Positions 44,384-56,544 are shown, counted from the first letter of the stretch. The stretch is DNA of 64,000 nucleotides from Perkinsus marinus ATCC 50983 (GCF_000006405.1 NW_003211409.1:70328-134327); one strand, 5' to 3'. Numbers and translations: made by a program. Notes: generated from the sequence alone by a model not told the origin.

Positions 44384-44929
44384 ATGCGACATAGTACAAA
44401 CAACGCTGCCGAGGCCCTGCACGGTGCCCTGAAGTGTTTCATGGGTCATCGCCGTTCACATGAACGATTCTTCATTCATCAACTGAGAAAGCACAACGAG
44501 CGGATGCGCATCAAGCTCCGAATGGAGGATGGTGAGCCTTGAATAAGGCGGTGGCCTTTCAAGGCTGGGGAAAGGCGAGTGAGTTAATCTCATTAGTTGG
44601 TGTTGTTTTTTTGATGATAGTGTTGACTCGGAATTCAGAATCCTTGTGCTAATCACATGTCAATAGTCCCCGGAGACAAGGTGTTCGTTTGGTCGAACTT
44701 CTCTCTAGACCGCCAAGTTCGTCAGGAGTATTCGGTCGTCAGTGTTGAGGACGACTGGTATGCCGGAGAAGACGATCCTTACCTGTATCGTCTTCGAGGA
44801 GACCGTGATGGTGAGGAGTTGGTAGTTGAAGGTGAAGAAGACCTCTGTTTGTTAATCGGCAGAAAGCGAGCCTTGTGGGGCTATGCTGAGTGCTGGAGCA
44901 GTTTGCGAGATAACACAAGAACTGAGTAG
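44384..44929 (+). pseudogene. Transposase C-terminal relic
   Basis: A plus-strand segment from ATG 44384 (STNNAAEALHGALKCF, then a basic helix RKHNERMRIKLRMED) resembles the NN-x-x-E region of MULE-type transposases, as in PWYNNAAESIF of the left-hand transposase. After a probable intron, 44657-44929 encodes GDKVFVWSNFSLDRQVRQEY and YLYRLRGDRDGEELVV, a beta-rich DNA-binding-like tail. The catalytic core is absent, so this is probably a fragment. A domesticated or host gene is not excluded. Confidence 0.45.
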
Positions 44930-46551
44930 TGTAAAAAACACGTTTTAAAGGGGAACAAGAACTGGTTATTCTCAAGGCTTCGTTTAGCTGTTCACTACGT
45001 TCACGGTGTCTTATGGCAATTGTTGCGCTGTTACCAATAAGGTCGTTTCGGGACGCAACGACTAGTAATGGGATAACCAGGTAACGGTAACTAGTAACCG
45101 GTAACTGGTTGGGGACAACACCTTGGTCACTAGATACACCCCATGGAACTTGCGCTTCTGGAACTTAGAGCTATGTACTGTGGCCGAAGAGTCTCTTTAA
45201 AAGGCAACTTTGTCGCCCACCTGAACCCAAGTCACCAGCACTAGGATACTATCCTGTTAGGACAACCTACCTGAAACACCTCTTCAGGCTCCATATCCTC
45301 TCTATGTTCCAGCGCTCGCTTCCCTGCCACCTGCTTGATGTATTGTGACCCAATTTGTTGAACCTCCTTCAAGTGCTGCCGCAGTCTCTTCAAATAAGCC
45401 TGAGGTGCTTCTTGGTCGGAGCCTTGGTCGGAGCCTTATTCAGCCATGAATTATTGAACTCGAGCTTTGGTCGGAGCATTCCATCGAAAAGGAGAATCTC
45501 TATGGAGATATGATGATCGGAGATCACTGACCGATTCATACAAGGCCATACGACGCTGTTCAACTTCTTCGTTGGGCCTTGCCGGCGCGGCAAAGTTGAC
45601 AAAGGATTAACTCTGCCGTGGTAAAACTCATGTATTACATGAGTTACTACTACTTACATCTACTTACATGACATGTAAGTAGATCCTGGGCTTCCCACGC
45701 GAACTCTCCTGTACTCGATCGGTCTATGATAGACCGTCTATCGCCCTACCACAAGACATGATAATCATTTGAACTCAGAGTCCAAAGACATCGAAAGTCA
45801 CTGAGAACAGACAACGAAAAGCAGAACCAAGGGGGAAGTGTGCGGTTGAATCCAACTTGGCGGTATGCGGCCTTGATACAACTCTCGCCGGACAGGAATC
45901 ATCATAAAATTGTGGCGAAAGCCTGTCACAAAACCAGATTTGAACAAATCACCTGGCGATATTCGACTCCGACTCGGGAATATACCAACCGTGATCGATA
46001 AAAGGCGGATATCGCCAAAGATGGTGTAATCTTCATAAACAAATGATTATACCAAGATATCGGCGTTTTACGACACGTACTTGGCGAATACCGATAAGTT
46101 CACCAAGTTTTATAGCAATATCTGGGCTACTGTCATGTTACACCAATACCAAGTTGCTGTAACCGTGCGCACAGAACGGAATAGATCATTTGGGCGAACG
46201 AAATTACGGATTACCTCAACCAGTTTCCGCCACATCTCGGTGAAATTCGTTAGGTGTCGATGCCAAAGAGGTGAAATATGGTCCAGAAGCGGTCGTATCC
46301 CATGATTGAGCGTGTTGGCGAGAGTTCATTAGGACCCGAAATCACCAAGCTTGGCGAGTTGGTGAAACCTGGTTCTCCGCGCCGCAGTAGTAGTATGTCG
46401 AAGATGAGGATATAGTGGAAGGTTCATCCTGTTCCTAACATGTGATGCTCTCGGCAGAGACTTGGTTGTTGGGGAGTAGGCTTGGAAAACGTAAAGGGCG
46501 GGTTCTGGGGTACCATGGGTGGGATCAGTTATTCGTTTTCCTCGTACTGGA
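44930..46551. other. Gene-poor, palindrome-rich stretch
   Basis: No supported gene. Perfect or near-perfect palindromes include one with arms AACTCATGTA at about 45626-45646 and one with arms CTACTTACATG at about 45659-45681. 45850-46350 is rich in GGCGA and TCGCC motifs also seen at 43080-43160, which may mark an old mobile element. The last 100 bases probably hold the eIF1A promoter. Confidence 0.45.
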
Positions 46552-47412
46552 ATGGCTCCTAAGAATAAGGGAAAGGGAGGTAAGAACAGACGTCGCGGAA
46601 AGGGAGGACGCGGTGACGTCAAACGTGAGCTCGAATTCAAAGAGGACGGTCAGGAGTATGGCCAGGTACTACCCTATTTTAACCCATTCCGCATTTGGAG
46701 CACTTCACTGGCAGGTATTGAAAATGCTCGGTCAAGGCCGTGTCGAGCTACAATGTTTCGACGGTGTAAAGCGACTCGGCCATATTCGGGGTAAGATGCG
46801 CAAGCGTGTATGGATCCAGATCGGTGACATCGTAAGTTGGGTGGCATGTCAGCTCAACAACTGAAGAGGCGATTATCAGGTTCTGGCATCCCTCCGTGAT
46901 TTCCAGGATGAGAAGTGTGATATTATCCTTAAGTAGTACTACTACCACCCTCGTGTTCAGCGAACTTGATGGGTTAAACGTTCTCTAGAGCGCGGGAGTG
47001 GTTCGGTATATTGAAATAGTTCATATGCACGTATGCACGCTTGAAATGACTAAATTCGCAATACAAGGGTCCGCAGTCACTACTATCGCTGCTACTACTA
47101 CTAGATACAACGTCGATGAGGCCCGTGCTCTGAAGCAACATAAGGAGATACCGGACAACATCAAGATCAATGAGACTGACTTAATGGGGAATGAGGAAGG
47201 TAATCAAATACATTCTATCCAAACTCATCGTTACCTCTCCCTCAAGGATTCTCTGATGATGGGGTCGAGTTCGCTGAAGATGGTGATGATGAAGAGGATA
47301 CAGGCAACCTGTTGGCCCCTCCCTCTGCTGCTGCTACCAACCTCAGTAATACACTCGAATGCAACATCCACATAGTTTTCTCTCAGCTAAAGCGGATATT
47401 GACGATATCTAA
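46552..47412 (+). CDS. Translation initiation factor eIF1A
   Basis: Six exons (46552-46665, 46715-46831, 46880-46932, 47105-47199, 47247-47345, 47387-47412) sum to 168 codons. The N-terminus [19 protein letters not shown] is the basic ribosome-binding tail. The OB fold reads [49 protein letters not shown] and [11 protein letters not shown], followed by the helical [17 protein letters not shown]. The acidic tail ends KADIDDI, the canonical eIF5B-binding C-terminus, which appears only after removing a 41-nt intron. eIF1A binds the 40S A site and promotes scanning and start selection. The third donor is followed by GTA/CTA triplets. Confidence 0.95.
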
Positions 47413-48521
47413 GGAGCCCTTGGTGATGACTAAGCTGTCGTTTCCCTGTACCCAGATCGAACTATTGCAGTCAAGATATTCACTATCTAGTAACTTCATC
47501 TTGATTTGTGTTCTTAACGTTGGATCAGTAGCACCAGAGGCTACTGAAGAGGCATCATCGTGCTTGTGCTTCCGCTGCGGCGTTGATCGTTAGTTTCAGA
47601 CGTTAATTTCGCAGTGGGGTGGAAGAAGTCACTTGTCAGTCAGGCTCCTACTACTACCCCTGGTGGTATACAGGTGACTACTTTGGTGGCGAGTTGGTCT
47701 TATTGAGCAGTGATCCCCTCATGCTGCAACTGTGAAGGTTAAGACCGACTGCCTAGTACTGCTCTATTCCTTTTCACATTCTATCTTCGCTTCGTAGGAG
47801 TGTTAAGAGGCTCGCTCCTTGGCCCTCTTGAGGACATCCTAAAACGTAACACAGCTCGTTATTAGTAGTTGGTATATTTTTCCTCACCAGTAGTGTTCGC
47901 CATTTCCAAGTGTTAGTAACTGATACTGATACGAGGTCGCCTATAACAGTCCATATCACCTCTCGATGTCGGAGTGGCTTCGTCTAGCTGCTGTTTCTTC
48001 CAGTATACTCTATGGTGGATAAGCTATCTGAAGGGAAGTAGTAGTACTAGTAGTAGTAGTGCATGTGGCCGGGAGGTCTGTCTAGGATCATTGCATAGTA
48101 GTAGTAGAATATTCCAGCACGCCAGAGAGGAGGCCATATTCAAGCTCTTGCTGCTCATGTGGGATAAGAATATATCAAATATCATCCATCTCGAGCCCTC
48201 ATCCCGGCCCTCTGGGGCCAGCTCCTTGCGCAGTCCCTCTCATCGCATACGATTCGCTGCACATTCCGACCCAGCCCCCAAGTAGAGGCGGTTACCCATG
48301 CTGATGGAGGTACCCGGATGCCCTTCATCCTGACTAGTGCAGGATTATCCTTTGGGAACATCCTTGTTGGAATACCATAAACAGTGTATGCCAACAGTTA
48401 GGATTGGGCGGTGATGAGGTCGGAAGTGATCAGTCGAGAGAAGGCCCTTGGAAGATTCGTTATTACTCTTCCTTGCGTGGACAGAGGGAGTGGCTTTCCT
48501 CATAGAGGAGCTTATATCGAT
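47413..48521. other. Intergenic, possible small minus-strand exons
   Basis: A minus-strand piece at 47810-47905 begins MANTT and continues after a GT-AG interval, and 48182-48394 encodes FPKDNPALVRMKGIRVPPSA; neither could be extended into a gene. TAG triplet runs occur near 48040-48060 and 48100. Confidence 0.3.
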
Positions 48522-48645
48522 AGAGTTTCACCCGTTTTACGTGGAGTGGCGCAAAACTCGGTGGAACACGCGATATTCGCGGCGCTATGCAGTAGTCGTG
48601 AGATTTGTTTCCCACTAGTGTTTTTCACATCGCGGGTGAAACTCC
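48522..48645. mobile_element. MITE copy 2, inverted relative to copy 1
   Basis: Ends AGAGTTTCACCCG and CGGGTGAAACTCC (one mismatch at the outer base), flanked by GAT on both sides. Its reverse complement aligns along most of 7784-7918, including the motifs GTGAAAAACACTAGT, CACGACTACTGCATA and CACGTAAAACGGGTG. It is 11 bp shorter and lies between genes. Confidence 0.85.
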
Positions 48646-48993
48646 GATGTTATTATGAATATATGAAATTCCCACATTGATTATCATAATTCGGTTTTAA
48701 TATTAAAGTTGTATAGTATACAACTGACCCGCGTCCCAGCAGCCAAAGGCAGTATAAAACTCGGAATTACCTTTCTGGGTCCACCGAGTTTTGTGAAGAA
48801 CTTCTGATCTGATTATTCATGTTCATTGTCACATACTGTGGAAAGACCTCTTCTAACCCATGTAGAACTCCCTCTACAGCTGCTGCAAGCCTAGGCTTGT
48901 GCTACTGCGATCCTCATTATTGCTTCTGCTACCACGGCACATCTTCTGAGTTGATATCAATATGATCGTGGATGTACTCCTTCATGCAGTATA

Positions 48994-50163
48994 ATGGTGT
49001 CCAAGAAAGATGAACCACCGGGCAACGGTTTAGATGAAGACGCGTTTCCCGCCTTCCGAGATCTACTCAGAGCCTTAGCTGACTATACCAAGCTTACTGG
49101 TTTCCGCTACGAGTACTCGTTAAGCCGTTCGTCATCGTTACTGAGAATGGTCGTTTCTCAGCCCGCGAGATTTTCAAGACCCTTCAAACTGTGACCCGGC
49201 GGTCAGCAGCATAGTGAAGGACTACCAAAGGCGACTCGTCACTGGATCGGACCCGGAGTTGTGGCGGCAAGCAGTGAATGCGGTACGATGTGCCGAACAG
49301 GAAGGCATCAGGACTGTTATGATGGCTACTTGCCGTGATCTGGGCGTGTGGCCTCAGAACGTGGATGCGAGTGAGAAGTCATGTAATAATGCTAATGCCT
49401 TCTTCTTGTTGTTCATACTACCTTCTGTAGCTATGGCCTGGCAAGACACATCAGAGCCTCTGGATAAGATCGCCCTCGCCCTCTATAATCAACAACACAA
49501 CGTAGCAGATAGTGAAGGTTACCAAGTACACCTAACGCCTTGTGAGGATTATTATCGATTTTACTGTCTTATTAGGCGGTCTCTAGAACAGCTAGTTTCA
49601 TATCCGATTTTGTCTATGCTACTGTTGGGAGCGAAAAACCAGAGCTCCATCAGGGTACTAATACGGTAAGTGGTAGTACTGAGTAGAATTGATCAGGTGA
49701 GAAGTCCAAGCTGATGCTCACAGCCTTCCTGAACAGAGTTAAGGAGTATCAAGCACAGAGAGAGGTCGATATTGGCCGGCAGGAGCCCGAGACATACAAA
49801 CGAATACGAGGGACTGTACGACAACAACAACAACAACAACATCGCCGACGATTATGCGACAACCCCTCCTCCTCCTGCTCCTCTTCCATGCTTATTGAGG
49901 TCACGGAATACTCCCTCACTTAGGTATTATCAGCTATGGAGGGATGGGCTCCTCCATCGTTGGTAGCATATATAGGGGATTGGACTAGTGATAACTTCCC
50001 ATCGCCTACTACTGCTGCCTTAGTAATAACACTATCACTACTCGATCCTAGGTCTGCTGCTACTGATCAGCTTGGTTTTGGAGTTGTTGCCGCGGCTACG
50101 GCTATAGGAGTGGCAGCTGCGATGAGCAGATCCAAGAAGAATAAGGAGCGAAGACATGACTAA
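48994..50163 (+). CDS. Hypothetical protein with hydrophobic C-terminal segment
   Basis: Exons starting at ATG 48994 join in frame through several GT-AG introns. They encode EDAFPAFRDLLRALADYTKL and YEYSPRDFQDPSNCDPAVSS, then LVTGSDPELWRQAVNAVRCA, TCRDLGVWPQNVD, WQDTSEPLDKIALALYNQQ and LMLTAFLNRVKEYQAQRE. A Gln/Asn/Pro low-complexity part follows (CAA repeat near 49823-49842), whose frame is uncertain. The last exon (49936-50163) contains LGFGVVAAATAIGVAAAM followed by basic SRSKKNKERR, like a tail anchor. No family was recognised. Confidence 0.55.
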
Positions 50164-50173
50164 CAAGCTACTA

Positions 50174-50461
50174 TCAATTCTCATACATTCGTCCAACATT
50201 ATTTTTCGCTAAATCAAAATAGTTGTGTCGATGAAGTGGCAGTTCTTCGCCTTCCCGACAGTATATGGTGTTGACTTCAAAGGCCCCACTTGGTATTACT
50301 AGGGGGGTACTCCGGTCGAGCGTCCGGAACGATATGGTCAGCGACTCCACTGCTTCCCTCACTCGTTTTGGTTCATTTTCAGTAGACATCCACATGTACC
50401 GTTCCTGAAAGTGAAGCCGTACATTTGCTTTCAATCTGTCATCTCGACAGGAGCAGCCCAT
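50174..50461 (-). CDS. Small protein with N-terminal MGCSC acylation motif
   Basis: A 95-codon single-exon frame starts MGCSCRDDR: Gly2 for N-myristoylation and Cys3/Cys5 for palmitoylation, if the ATG at 50461 is used. The rest (LHFQERYMWMSTENEPKR, VESLTISFRTLDRST, EGEELPLHRHNYFD) has no recognised domain. It is convergent with and only 10 bp from the preceding gene. It could be a chance frame. Confidence 0.4.
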   Translation of the reverse strand: MGCSCRDDRLKANVRLHFQERYMWMSTENEPKRVREAVESLTISFRTLDRSTPLVIPSGAFEVNTIYCREGEELPLHRHNYFDLAKNNVGRMYEN

Positions 50462-50798
50462 GTCGTCACTTAAGGTTGAGAATTGTGTGGTGGAAGGGAA
50501 TATTGTGATCTTGGATACATCTCAGTCTAGGCAAGGATGTAGCAGTAATAGTAGTTGAGGTGACTCGGACATCCAATGCTCAGCGACCAAGACCCTCTAT
50601 ACTATCCACTGTATTATTCGATGACCTATGTTGACGGGAGTAAGGCTGAAATGCGACCGCAGAGCTCTAAACAAGTCCGGCTCTCTTATTCACTCTCAAC
50701 ATAGCTGCTGTTGCTGCTAGCGTTGCCTTTTGTTTGGGTAGCTTTTGATTTTGTTGTGTTCGATTAGAGTACTCCAGCACAGCGGAAATATCATCAGT

Positions 50799-52283
50799 AT
50801 GCTATCAAATTTAATTTTTTATAAATCTTGGAGTGTCCCGGCAGTAGCGGCGGCTCGGCATCCATTCCGAAGGCGAACTCTCATTCCAACTGTGTCAAGG
50901 GGGATATCCTCAAACTCCTCACACAAGGACAGCAAACCGCCTGACAACCACCTGTACCAATTCAAGGCGAGGTTAGTAAGCTCATCATCCTGGCTCCTTC
51001 CCTATGCGCCCCTTTGTGTTGCAGTCGTATAGTTATACCCAACTTCAAGAAAGAAGTAGGGGAAGACGCTTCATTTCATAGCAGCTTGTGAGGATCTGCC
51101 TACTATGACGGTGTGATCTAACTTGTTAGATACATTGGAGTTGTGGACGGCGTGGGGGGTACGAATGTGCCAGGCGTGGATCCAGCTCGATATAGCCGAA
51201 CTCTCGTGAATAAGTGAGTGAAACAGCCGCTAATAACAACATACGATATTGGTCAATCAGTATTGTGGGGGAAATAACTCAATACGAGAAGGAGTGTTTA
51301 GCTCATCAACCTTCGATAAGGGGAGGTCCCGCAGCCTATCGCCCGCCAGATCCCCAGGCGGTCATGGCTCGGGCTGCATCTCAAACGACTTACATACAAG
51401 GTAGGTGATTGGTACTGCTGCTCGTCGAGGTGGTGTTACATTTTCTATCAGGTTCGGCTACTTGTCTCCTCGGTTTCCTCTCCCCTCTCACTGGAGTACT
51501 CCATACGTGCAATATTGGAGACTCATGTTTTCTTGTTTACCGCTCGGAAAAACAGCAGGTGGATGGTATTCACTGCGAGCTGAGCTCGGTATTTATTAAT
51601 CTCAGACCCTTTATCGCTCAAAGGAACAACTGCGAGCCTTCAACTTGCCCTATCAAATCGGCCCTGCTAATCCAGATCTGCCCCTCCTGAGTGGGGAAGT
51701 AGATGAGATACAACTAGCAGATGGAGACAAGGTGAAAAGTATCCCTCTGTCGAAGAAAACTAACCTGATTGAATAGGTCGTCTTCGCTACAGACGGCCTT
51801 TGGGACAATTTGTATGATGAAGATATTTGCAGTGTTATCCAGGATACTGCCGATGATGTTGATGGAGCATGTCAATCACTAGCAGAACAAGCATATAGGA
51901 ATAGTCGCGATAAGTCCGTGTCCTAGTCTTTCGTTGAGGCTAGTTAATTCTTCTCAGGACACACTACTCGCCCTTCAGTAAACGCGCTGAAGAGTTCTTT
52001 GGTCGTCGTATTCATATTGGAGGTAAGTCGTAAGCAAGCACCATCGAAGTCGTTCTGCGGGTGACTTCAATTCTGTCAGGCAAACCTGACGACATCTCCA
52101 TAGTGGTTGCCGAGGTGAAGCGGAGACCATTCGGTTCCATCTTGGGTGAGTGTACACAGAGGGTCTTACTGCAATTTTATTATTTCAGGGGCTCGCACAA
52201 CACAGTTCAGTGAAAATGATGATTGTTTGCCTAGTCCTCGAACTCTTGCACAGTTGAAGTTCAGCGTGGCTGATGCATTCTGA
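50799..52283 (+). CDS. PP2C-type Ser/Thr phosphatase, PTC7/PPTC7 family
   Basis: About nine exons join in frame from ATG 50799 to TGA 52283. The first 40 residues are basic and hydroxylated (AAARHPFRRRTLIPTVSRG), like a mitochondrial presequence. The family core follows: EVGEDASFHSSLYIGVVDGV with GG (metal-binding Asp), GVDPARYSRTLV, SATCLLGFLSPLTGVLHTCN, IGDSCFLVYR, FNLPYQIGPANP, DGDKVVFATDGLWDNLYDE (second metal site) and GKPDDISIVVAEV (last Asp). PTC7/PPTC7 acts in the mitochondrial matrix on coenzyme Q and mitophagy factors in other eukaryotes. Gly replaces nothing essential; no inactivating change was seen. Metal-dependent phosphatase activity is therefore likely. Confidence 0.85.
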
Positions 52284-52976
52284 CATCTTGTTTACTATTT
52301 ATCCCAACCTTAACTGCCTCTCTGTCGATGTAACAATGTTAGTGTCAGTAATAATAGCTCTGATTTAACTATTGTAATCCATAATATGAAGAATACATTT
52401 GGTGTTCCTCTTAACTGCGTGGAAAACGTCTCGTTATGTTGAGTTGATGGGCGTATCGTCAAGAGTGAGGGACGCGTACCGATATATACAGGGTAGTGTG
52501 TAAAGAGGTAATCGTAATCTCGCTGCGAGTGACAGTTCGTAAACAAAAAAGGTAACATTCGAAAGCCCTCATCGAGCTCTCTCCAGCGCCGTATGAGCGG
52601 TTCTGATATCCATATTGTGCACTGATCTATCGTCATACGCGGAATCGGCTGCACAGGGACAAGTTGTACCGGTTTATTCCTTCGGTGGAACCTGAGATCC
52701 CGGACCTTCACGTCAGTTACGACTCGTTAGTTGTTCCGACGACTGAGTTGGTTTTGAACGTCCCCAACCACGACCATGATGGCAAGTCTATGTATCAAAA
52801 CCTAAGCCGTGATATTTTTCACAGTGGAGTGGGGCTCAATTCCCTTCTTTCCCACTCCCAGTGATAAGTTTAACACCATTCATACTCGCAAACTCAATGT
52901 CATAGGATAGGAACTGGACAGTACATTACAGAGTACACTGGAGATTATGGGTAGAGGAATAAAAACAGTAACGGAG
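52284..52976. other. Convergent intergenic, possible ORF relic
   Basis: A plus-strand frame from about 52630 to 52863 (RLHRDKLYRFIPSVEPEIP, DSLVVPTTELVLNVPNHD) is open but has no clear start; it could be a transposon remnant. The minus frame 52310-52711 looks like a shadow. Confidence 0.3.
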
Positions 52977-54215
52977 TCAATTGTCTTGCTGTTCGAGGAG
53001 ATGCTCCATAGTGGAAAGGTCCACGCACCAATAGTCCCATACGCAAGGATCTTTTCTATCTTCTTGGCCGGACGATGCTGAATCGATATGCTTGATGGGA
53101 GTTGACCACCGATGATCAGCTCACCTGCAATCGCACGCTCTTCGGAGGTCACACCAGAGCAGACTAGAAGGGATTGAATCCCGGAGTTCAAACCGAAGTG
53201 GATGTCCGTATCAATACGGTCACCTACTCGCAGTCATCCAAGACGAGCGGAAGACTCCACCACTACTCACCAACCATAACCATCCTTGACGAGGGCGTAT
53301 CCGGATGAGCCTTCCGAATGGCAGCTTGCATAGCGAATGGTTCCGGCTTGGCTATAAAGCAGTCCGGTTCTCGACCAGATGCCGTAGCGAGGGCACGGAC
53401 GATGCAAAGATTCCCAGGGGCCATCTGATGAGACAACTAAGTCGATATTCCCAAAACACAGATGCTTACCAAGGCTCCCTTCGCTACTGGGATTTGAGCA
53501 TCTGGATTGGTGGCAATGAATTTGCATCCTGGTATAAGCTGAAGGCACAGCGATGAATAGGCGAGCTTGTAGTAGTTGATCTGTACGTCAAAACCTGCAG
53601 CGACAACCATGGTTGAATCGCACCCGTCAAACACCGCTTACCAGAAATGACCGCCTGAATAGTCGGGTCCACATTAATCTCCCTCAGAGACTCAGCATCC
53701 ATCGCTTTCCCGCTGTCGGCCTCTCCACCACCCACAACAGTAATGCCTCGACTCTCCAGCTCACGGACCAAATTCTGCGTTCCAAGCACGTACCTGCGAA
53801 GTCCATCATATAGGCGTTCCCTTGCCTCACTCACTTACACTCGTGTAATGCCGAGCTGCTCGAGTCTCAGGCCAGTAAGATATGCGCTACACAGGACTCT
53901 GTCCTCCTTGAAGAGGCCATCCACTTCGGGGTACATCTTGGTGACTTTATCGACATACTGTTGACGCGTTTTCGAGCTGTTGTTGGTGAAGCACCAAACG
54001 TCCTTGTGTTCATCATACAGCCTCTTCAAGAGGGATCCAACGCCATCAAAAGTGATGTTACCGTCATAGAGGCAACCGTCGAGGTCGAAGATGAAAACAT
54101 CATGATCGTCGAGGAACTTACGGGCCTCTGAAGAGGTGCTTATCTGCGTCCCGGCTCTAAGCCGATCCTCATGGGACGAAGCACTAGTTTGACTGCTACT
54201 AGAGAGGGTGGACAT
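52977..54215 (-). CDS. HAD phosphatase, phosphoglycolate/4-nitrophenyl phosphatase type
   Basis: ATG at 54215. Exon 1 has motif I DVFIFDLDGCLYDG (nucleophile Asp and acid Asp), motif II CFTNNSSKTRQQY. Later exons give VYVLGTQNLVRELESRGI, FDVQINYYKLAYSSLCLQL, PGCKFIATNPDAQIP, motif III KPEPFAMQAA and motif IV MVGDRIDTDIHFG, then SGIQSLLVCSGVT. This is the C2-capped HAD family of phosphoglycolate phosphatase (PGP), which removes toxic 2-phosphoglycolate and related by-products in the cytosol. After removing the last intron the C-terminus is WDYWCVDLSTMEHLLEQQDN; without splicing a false hydrophobic tail appears. Six GT-AG introns were placed. Confidence 0.88.
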
Positions 54216-54354
54216 ACAAAAGACGAGATAGGAAAGGAAAGTCTGAACGGCTAGTGAGTCAAATCACGAAGACAACACACGAACAAGTATACACCGAACC
54301 GCTGAATTGACTATGACCGTAGCGATCAGAACTTCATACGTCATATTTTATCCT

Positions 54355-54820
54355 ACCCCGCGAGGATATCGTCGACTTGTTCTGCATCGACCGCGGAACC
54401 CTCAGCTGAAATGCATTCCGGTGGAGGCATGCCCTAGATTAATCATATGTACATGGTGGGATTACTAGCAGCAGGAGAATACACATCTAGACGGACTTTC
54501 CTGACGCACCTGCGATTTCGGCAGGGCCCGTGAAAACTAACGCAGCCGAGTAGCCGCCTGCTCAGGAGAGAGGAACGCCGACAGATCAATTTGGTGTAGG
54601 ACTTCTTTGGTCAACACAAGTCTGTGCAGTGGGCCGAGTCGGACACCAAGAACTGCACAGCCTCGAAGGGACAGAGGACACAATGGCATTGGTCACCTCA
54701 GCTAGTTCATCTCATACGAGTCCATATAGTGGGTTGCCAAGCCATGCTTTAACAGGTCCACGCTATTCAGGCGAACTCCTGTTGGACCTACCGCTCCGGG
54801 GTGAACCGACGGCACATGCT
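54355..54820 (-). CDS. Unresolved minus-strand exons
   Basis: Segments GVRLGPLHRLVLTKEVLHQI, DLSAFLSPEQAATRL and, after an intron, GMPPPECISAEGSAVDAEQV with DDILAG and stop at 54355 look coding, but an intervening stop leaves the joins unsettled. The upstream part (to about 55900) could not be assembled. No family is claimed. Confidence 0.3.
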
Positions 54821-55932
54821 AGATAGAACCCGAACCCGAGAGATGAAGTAGAAGACAACAATGTCGAAGGCCTAGACCGGTGACCTACGCATTTATCGAA
54901 ATCGGTGACGATCTCAGGCATCGAGTGCCATATAGAGTTCTCCACTATAGTGATATGATGAGTGCAAAGGAATGGCCAACGCCTCCACCCGTTTGGAGGG
55001 ATACTTAGCAGCTCAGGATGAAGAAGGCACTAACGAATGAGCCCGGTCATTCATTTACGGCTCGTGGCCCTACACGTTGGTATTGGTATACTCCCCTGAG
55101 CGATAACTTCGATATTTTCGGAATAAAATACTCCACGGACTGTCGCCTTCATTCCCCAATACGGCCCTCCGCAATCTCGAACATCCTTCAACTTCTACCA
55201 AAGAAACGAAATCTTTCAATATGTATGATTTCGAGCCATCCCCCCGGCGTTAGAAGCACTCCAACACGACACGGCCTTGCCTCGTCAAGCATGCACACAG
55301 CGACTTCATGAAGGTATCACCGCTAGTTCAGTCGTGTGACAATGATTGTATTAGTGCTATTGCTCTCACCTTGAGTTGACGTAGACCACCCTACATGATA
55401 CCACACCACCAAGGGCCACCGAGGCAATCGGTATTATGGCATACAATGCGTGATACAACCTCAAACTGCCCTGCTTGCTGATCGAACGGGTCAGGGTAAG
55501 TTGGGTAGTACCTAGTGACTAAGCGAGACAGGAAGCTATGTATCAGCTTAGTGAGCGCAAAGATGACACCAGGAAGAATGCATCAGAGTAACCGGACAAC
55601 GCGACAGGTTTAGATAGGGACACCGACAAAGTTATGGTAAATGGCATGCTAAATTCAATAGTAAACTCGGTCCATACACCCGATCTCTCCAACTTCCTCG
55701 AAGACTTTTCTCTCCAAGTCCTCTACCTAAGTACAGAAAGTAAGTAACAATATAGTGCTACTGAGGAGGCTATAGTGATCTCACATCGTCGGCAAGGTCT
55801 TCGATGGACCATGGCCCTACATCCCTCTCCTGCTTGGACCTGTCACTAGGCTTGTAACTTAATGCGCACAGTGGTTACCTCAGCCCATGCTGGAGTAGAT
55901 ATCGGCGATATGCCCTACACGACTCGTATAGA
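54821..55932. other. Unassigned stretch
   Basis: Scattered minus-strand coding-like pieces (for example YPDPFDQQAGQFEVVSRI near 55420-55510) but no consistent gene. May be the 5' part of the 54355 gene or a decayed gene. Confidence 0.3.
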
Positions 55933-56544
55933 TCACGACGATGCTCCAACAAGCTCACTCGTCGAGCCTCGCGAACCTGACCAAGGGGACTCCACGGCAA
56001 GCACGTCCCATGACCCCACCTGGGCTCGTTGCCGTCTCTTAAGTACCACTCCCTCGAGGACTTTCCCTTGTCGACGGTCCTCATCTGTAACCACAACCGG
56101 AGCAGCAGCAGGTCCACGAACATGATTGTCCCTCCGTGATGAAGTAGAGGAGGAGGAGCTACCCCCAACACCCAACGTAATTTTCTGCCGTCTCTGATAC
56201 CCAACACGACTATCACGACGAGCCTGGCCACTGGCAACAGGACCAGCAGCTGCTGCTGCTCTCGTTCGCCCATAGATAGGCCCTGGGACTTGCAGCTTCG
56301 CTCGGAACCTGGCAGTTCTGATGCCCTCAGGCCCTTGTCGTGTATGGCCATCTGACGCCTTGCTCTCTCTCAGAGCTCTGACCCTGGCTGGAATGGCTCC
56401 AATGGGTACTCGGTTGTCACGCGGACTTGCCGCGTAACTCGGTACAGCCCTCCGCAGGTCTCGTTTTATAGCACCAACCCGCCGATCTCGAGTGCCAGAG
56501 GTAGAAGTTGTATAATCATTTTCAATCATCGGTCTGCGTAACAT
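55933..56544 (-). CDS. Basic hypothetical protein, 203 aa
   Basis: Single open exon from ATG 56544 (MLRRPMIENDYTTSTSGTRD). It is rich in Arg, Ser and Ala, with RVGAIKRDLRRAVPSYAA, VPGPIYGRTRAAAAAGP and a Ser run (GGSSSSSTSSRRD). Composition and lack of secondary-structure pattern suggest a disordered nucleic-acid-associated protein. The stop is followed by the gene-poor stretch above. It lies 122 bp downstream of the methyltransferase-like gene, same strand. Longer in-frame extension upstream exists but runs into that gene's last exon. Confidence 0.5.
   Translation of the reverse strand: MLRRPMIENDYTTSTSGTRDRRVGAIKRDLRRAVPSYAASPRDNRVPIGAIPARVRALRESKASDGHTRQGPEGIRTARFRAKLQVPGPIYGRTRAAAAAGPVASGQARRDSRVGYQRRQKITLGVGGSSSSSTSSRRDNHVRGPAAAPVVVTDEDRRQGKVLEGVVLKRRQRAQVGSWDVLAVESPWSGSRGSTSELVGASS

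Noticed and set aside
52880-52976. Hydrophobic C-terminal tail on the HAD phosphatase
   Set aside because: It is read-through of an intron; splicing gives the expected family-like ending at 52977.
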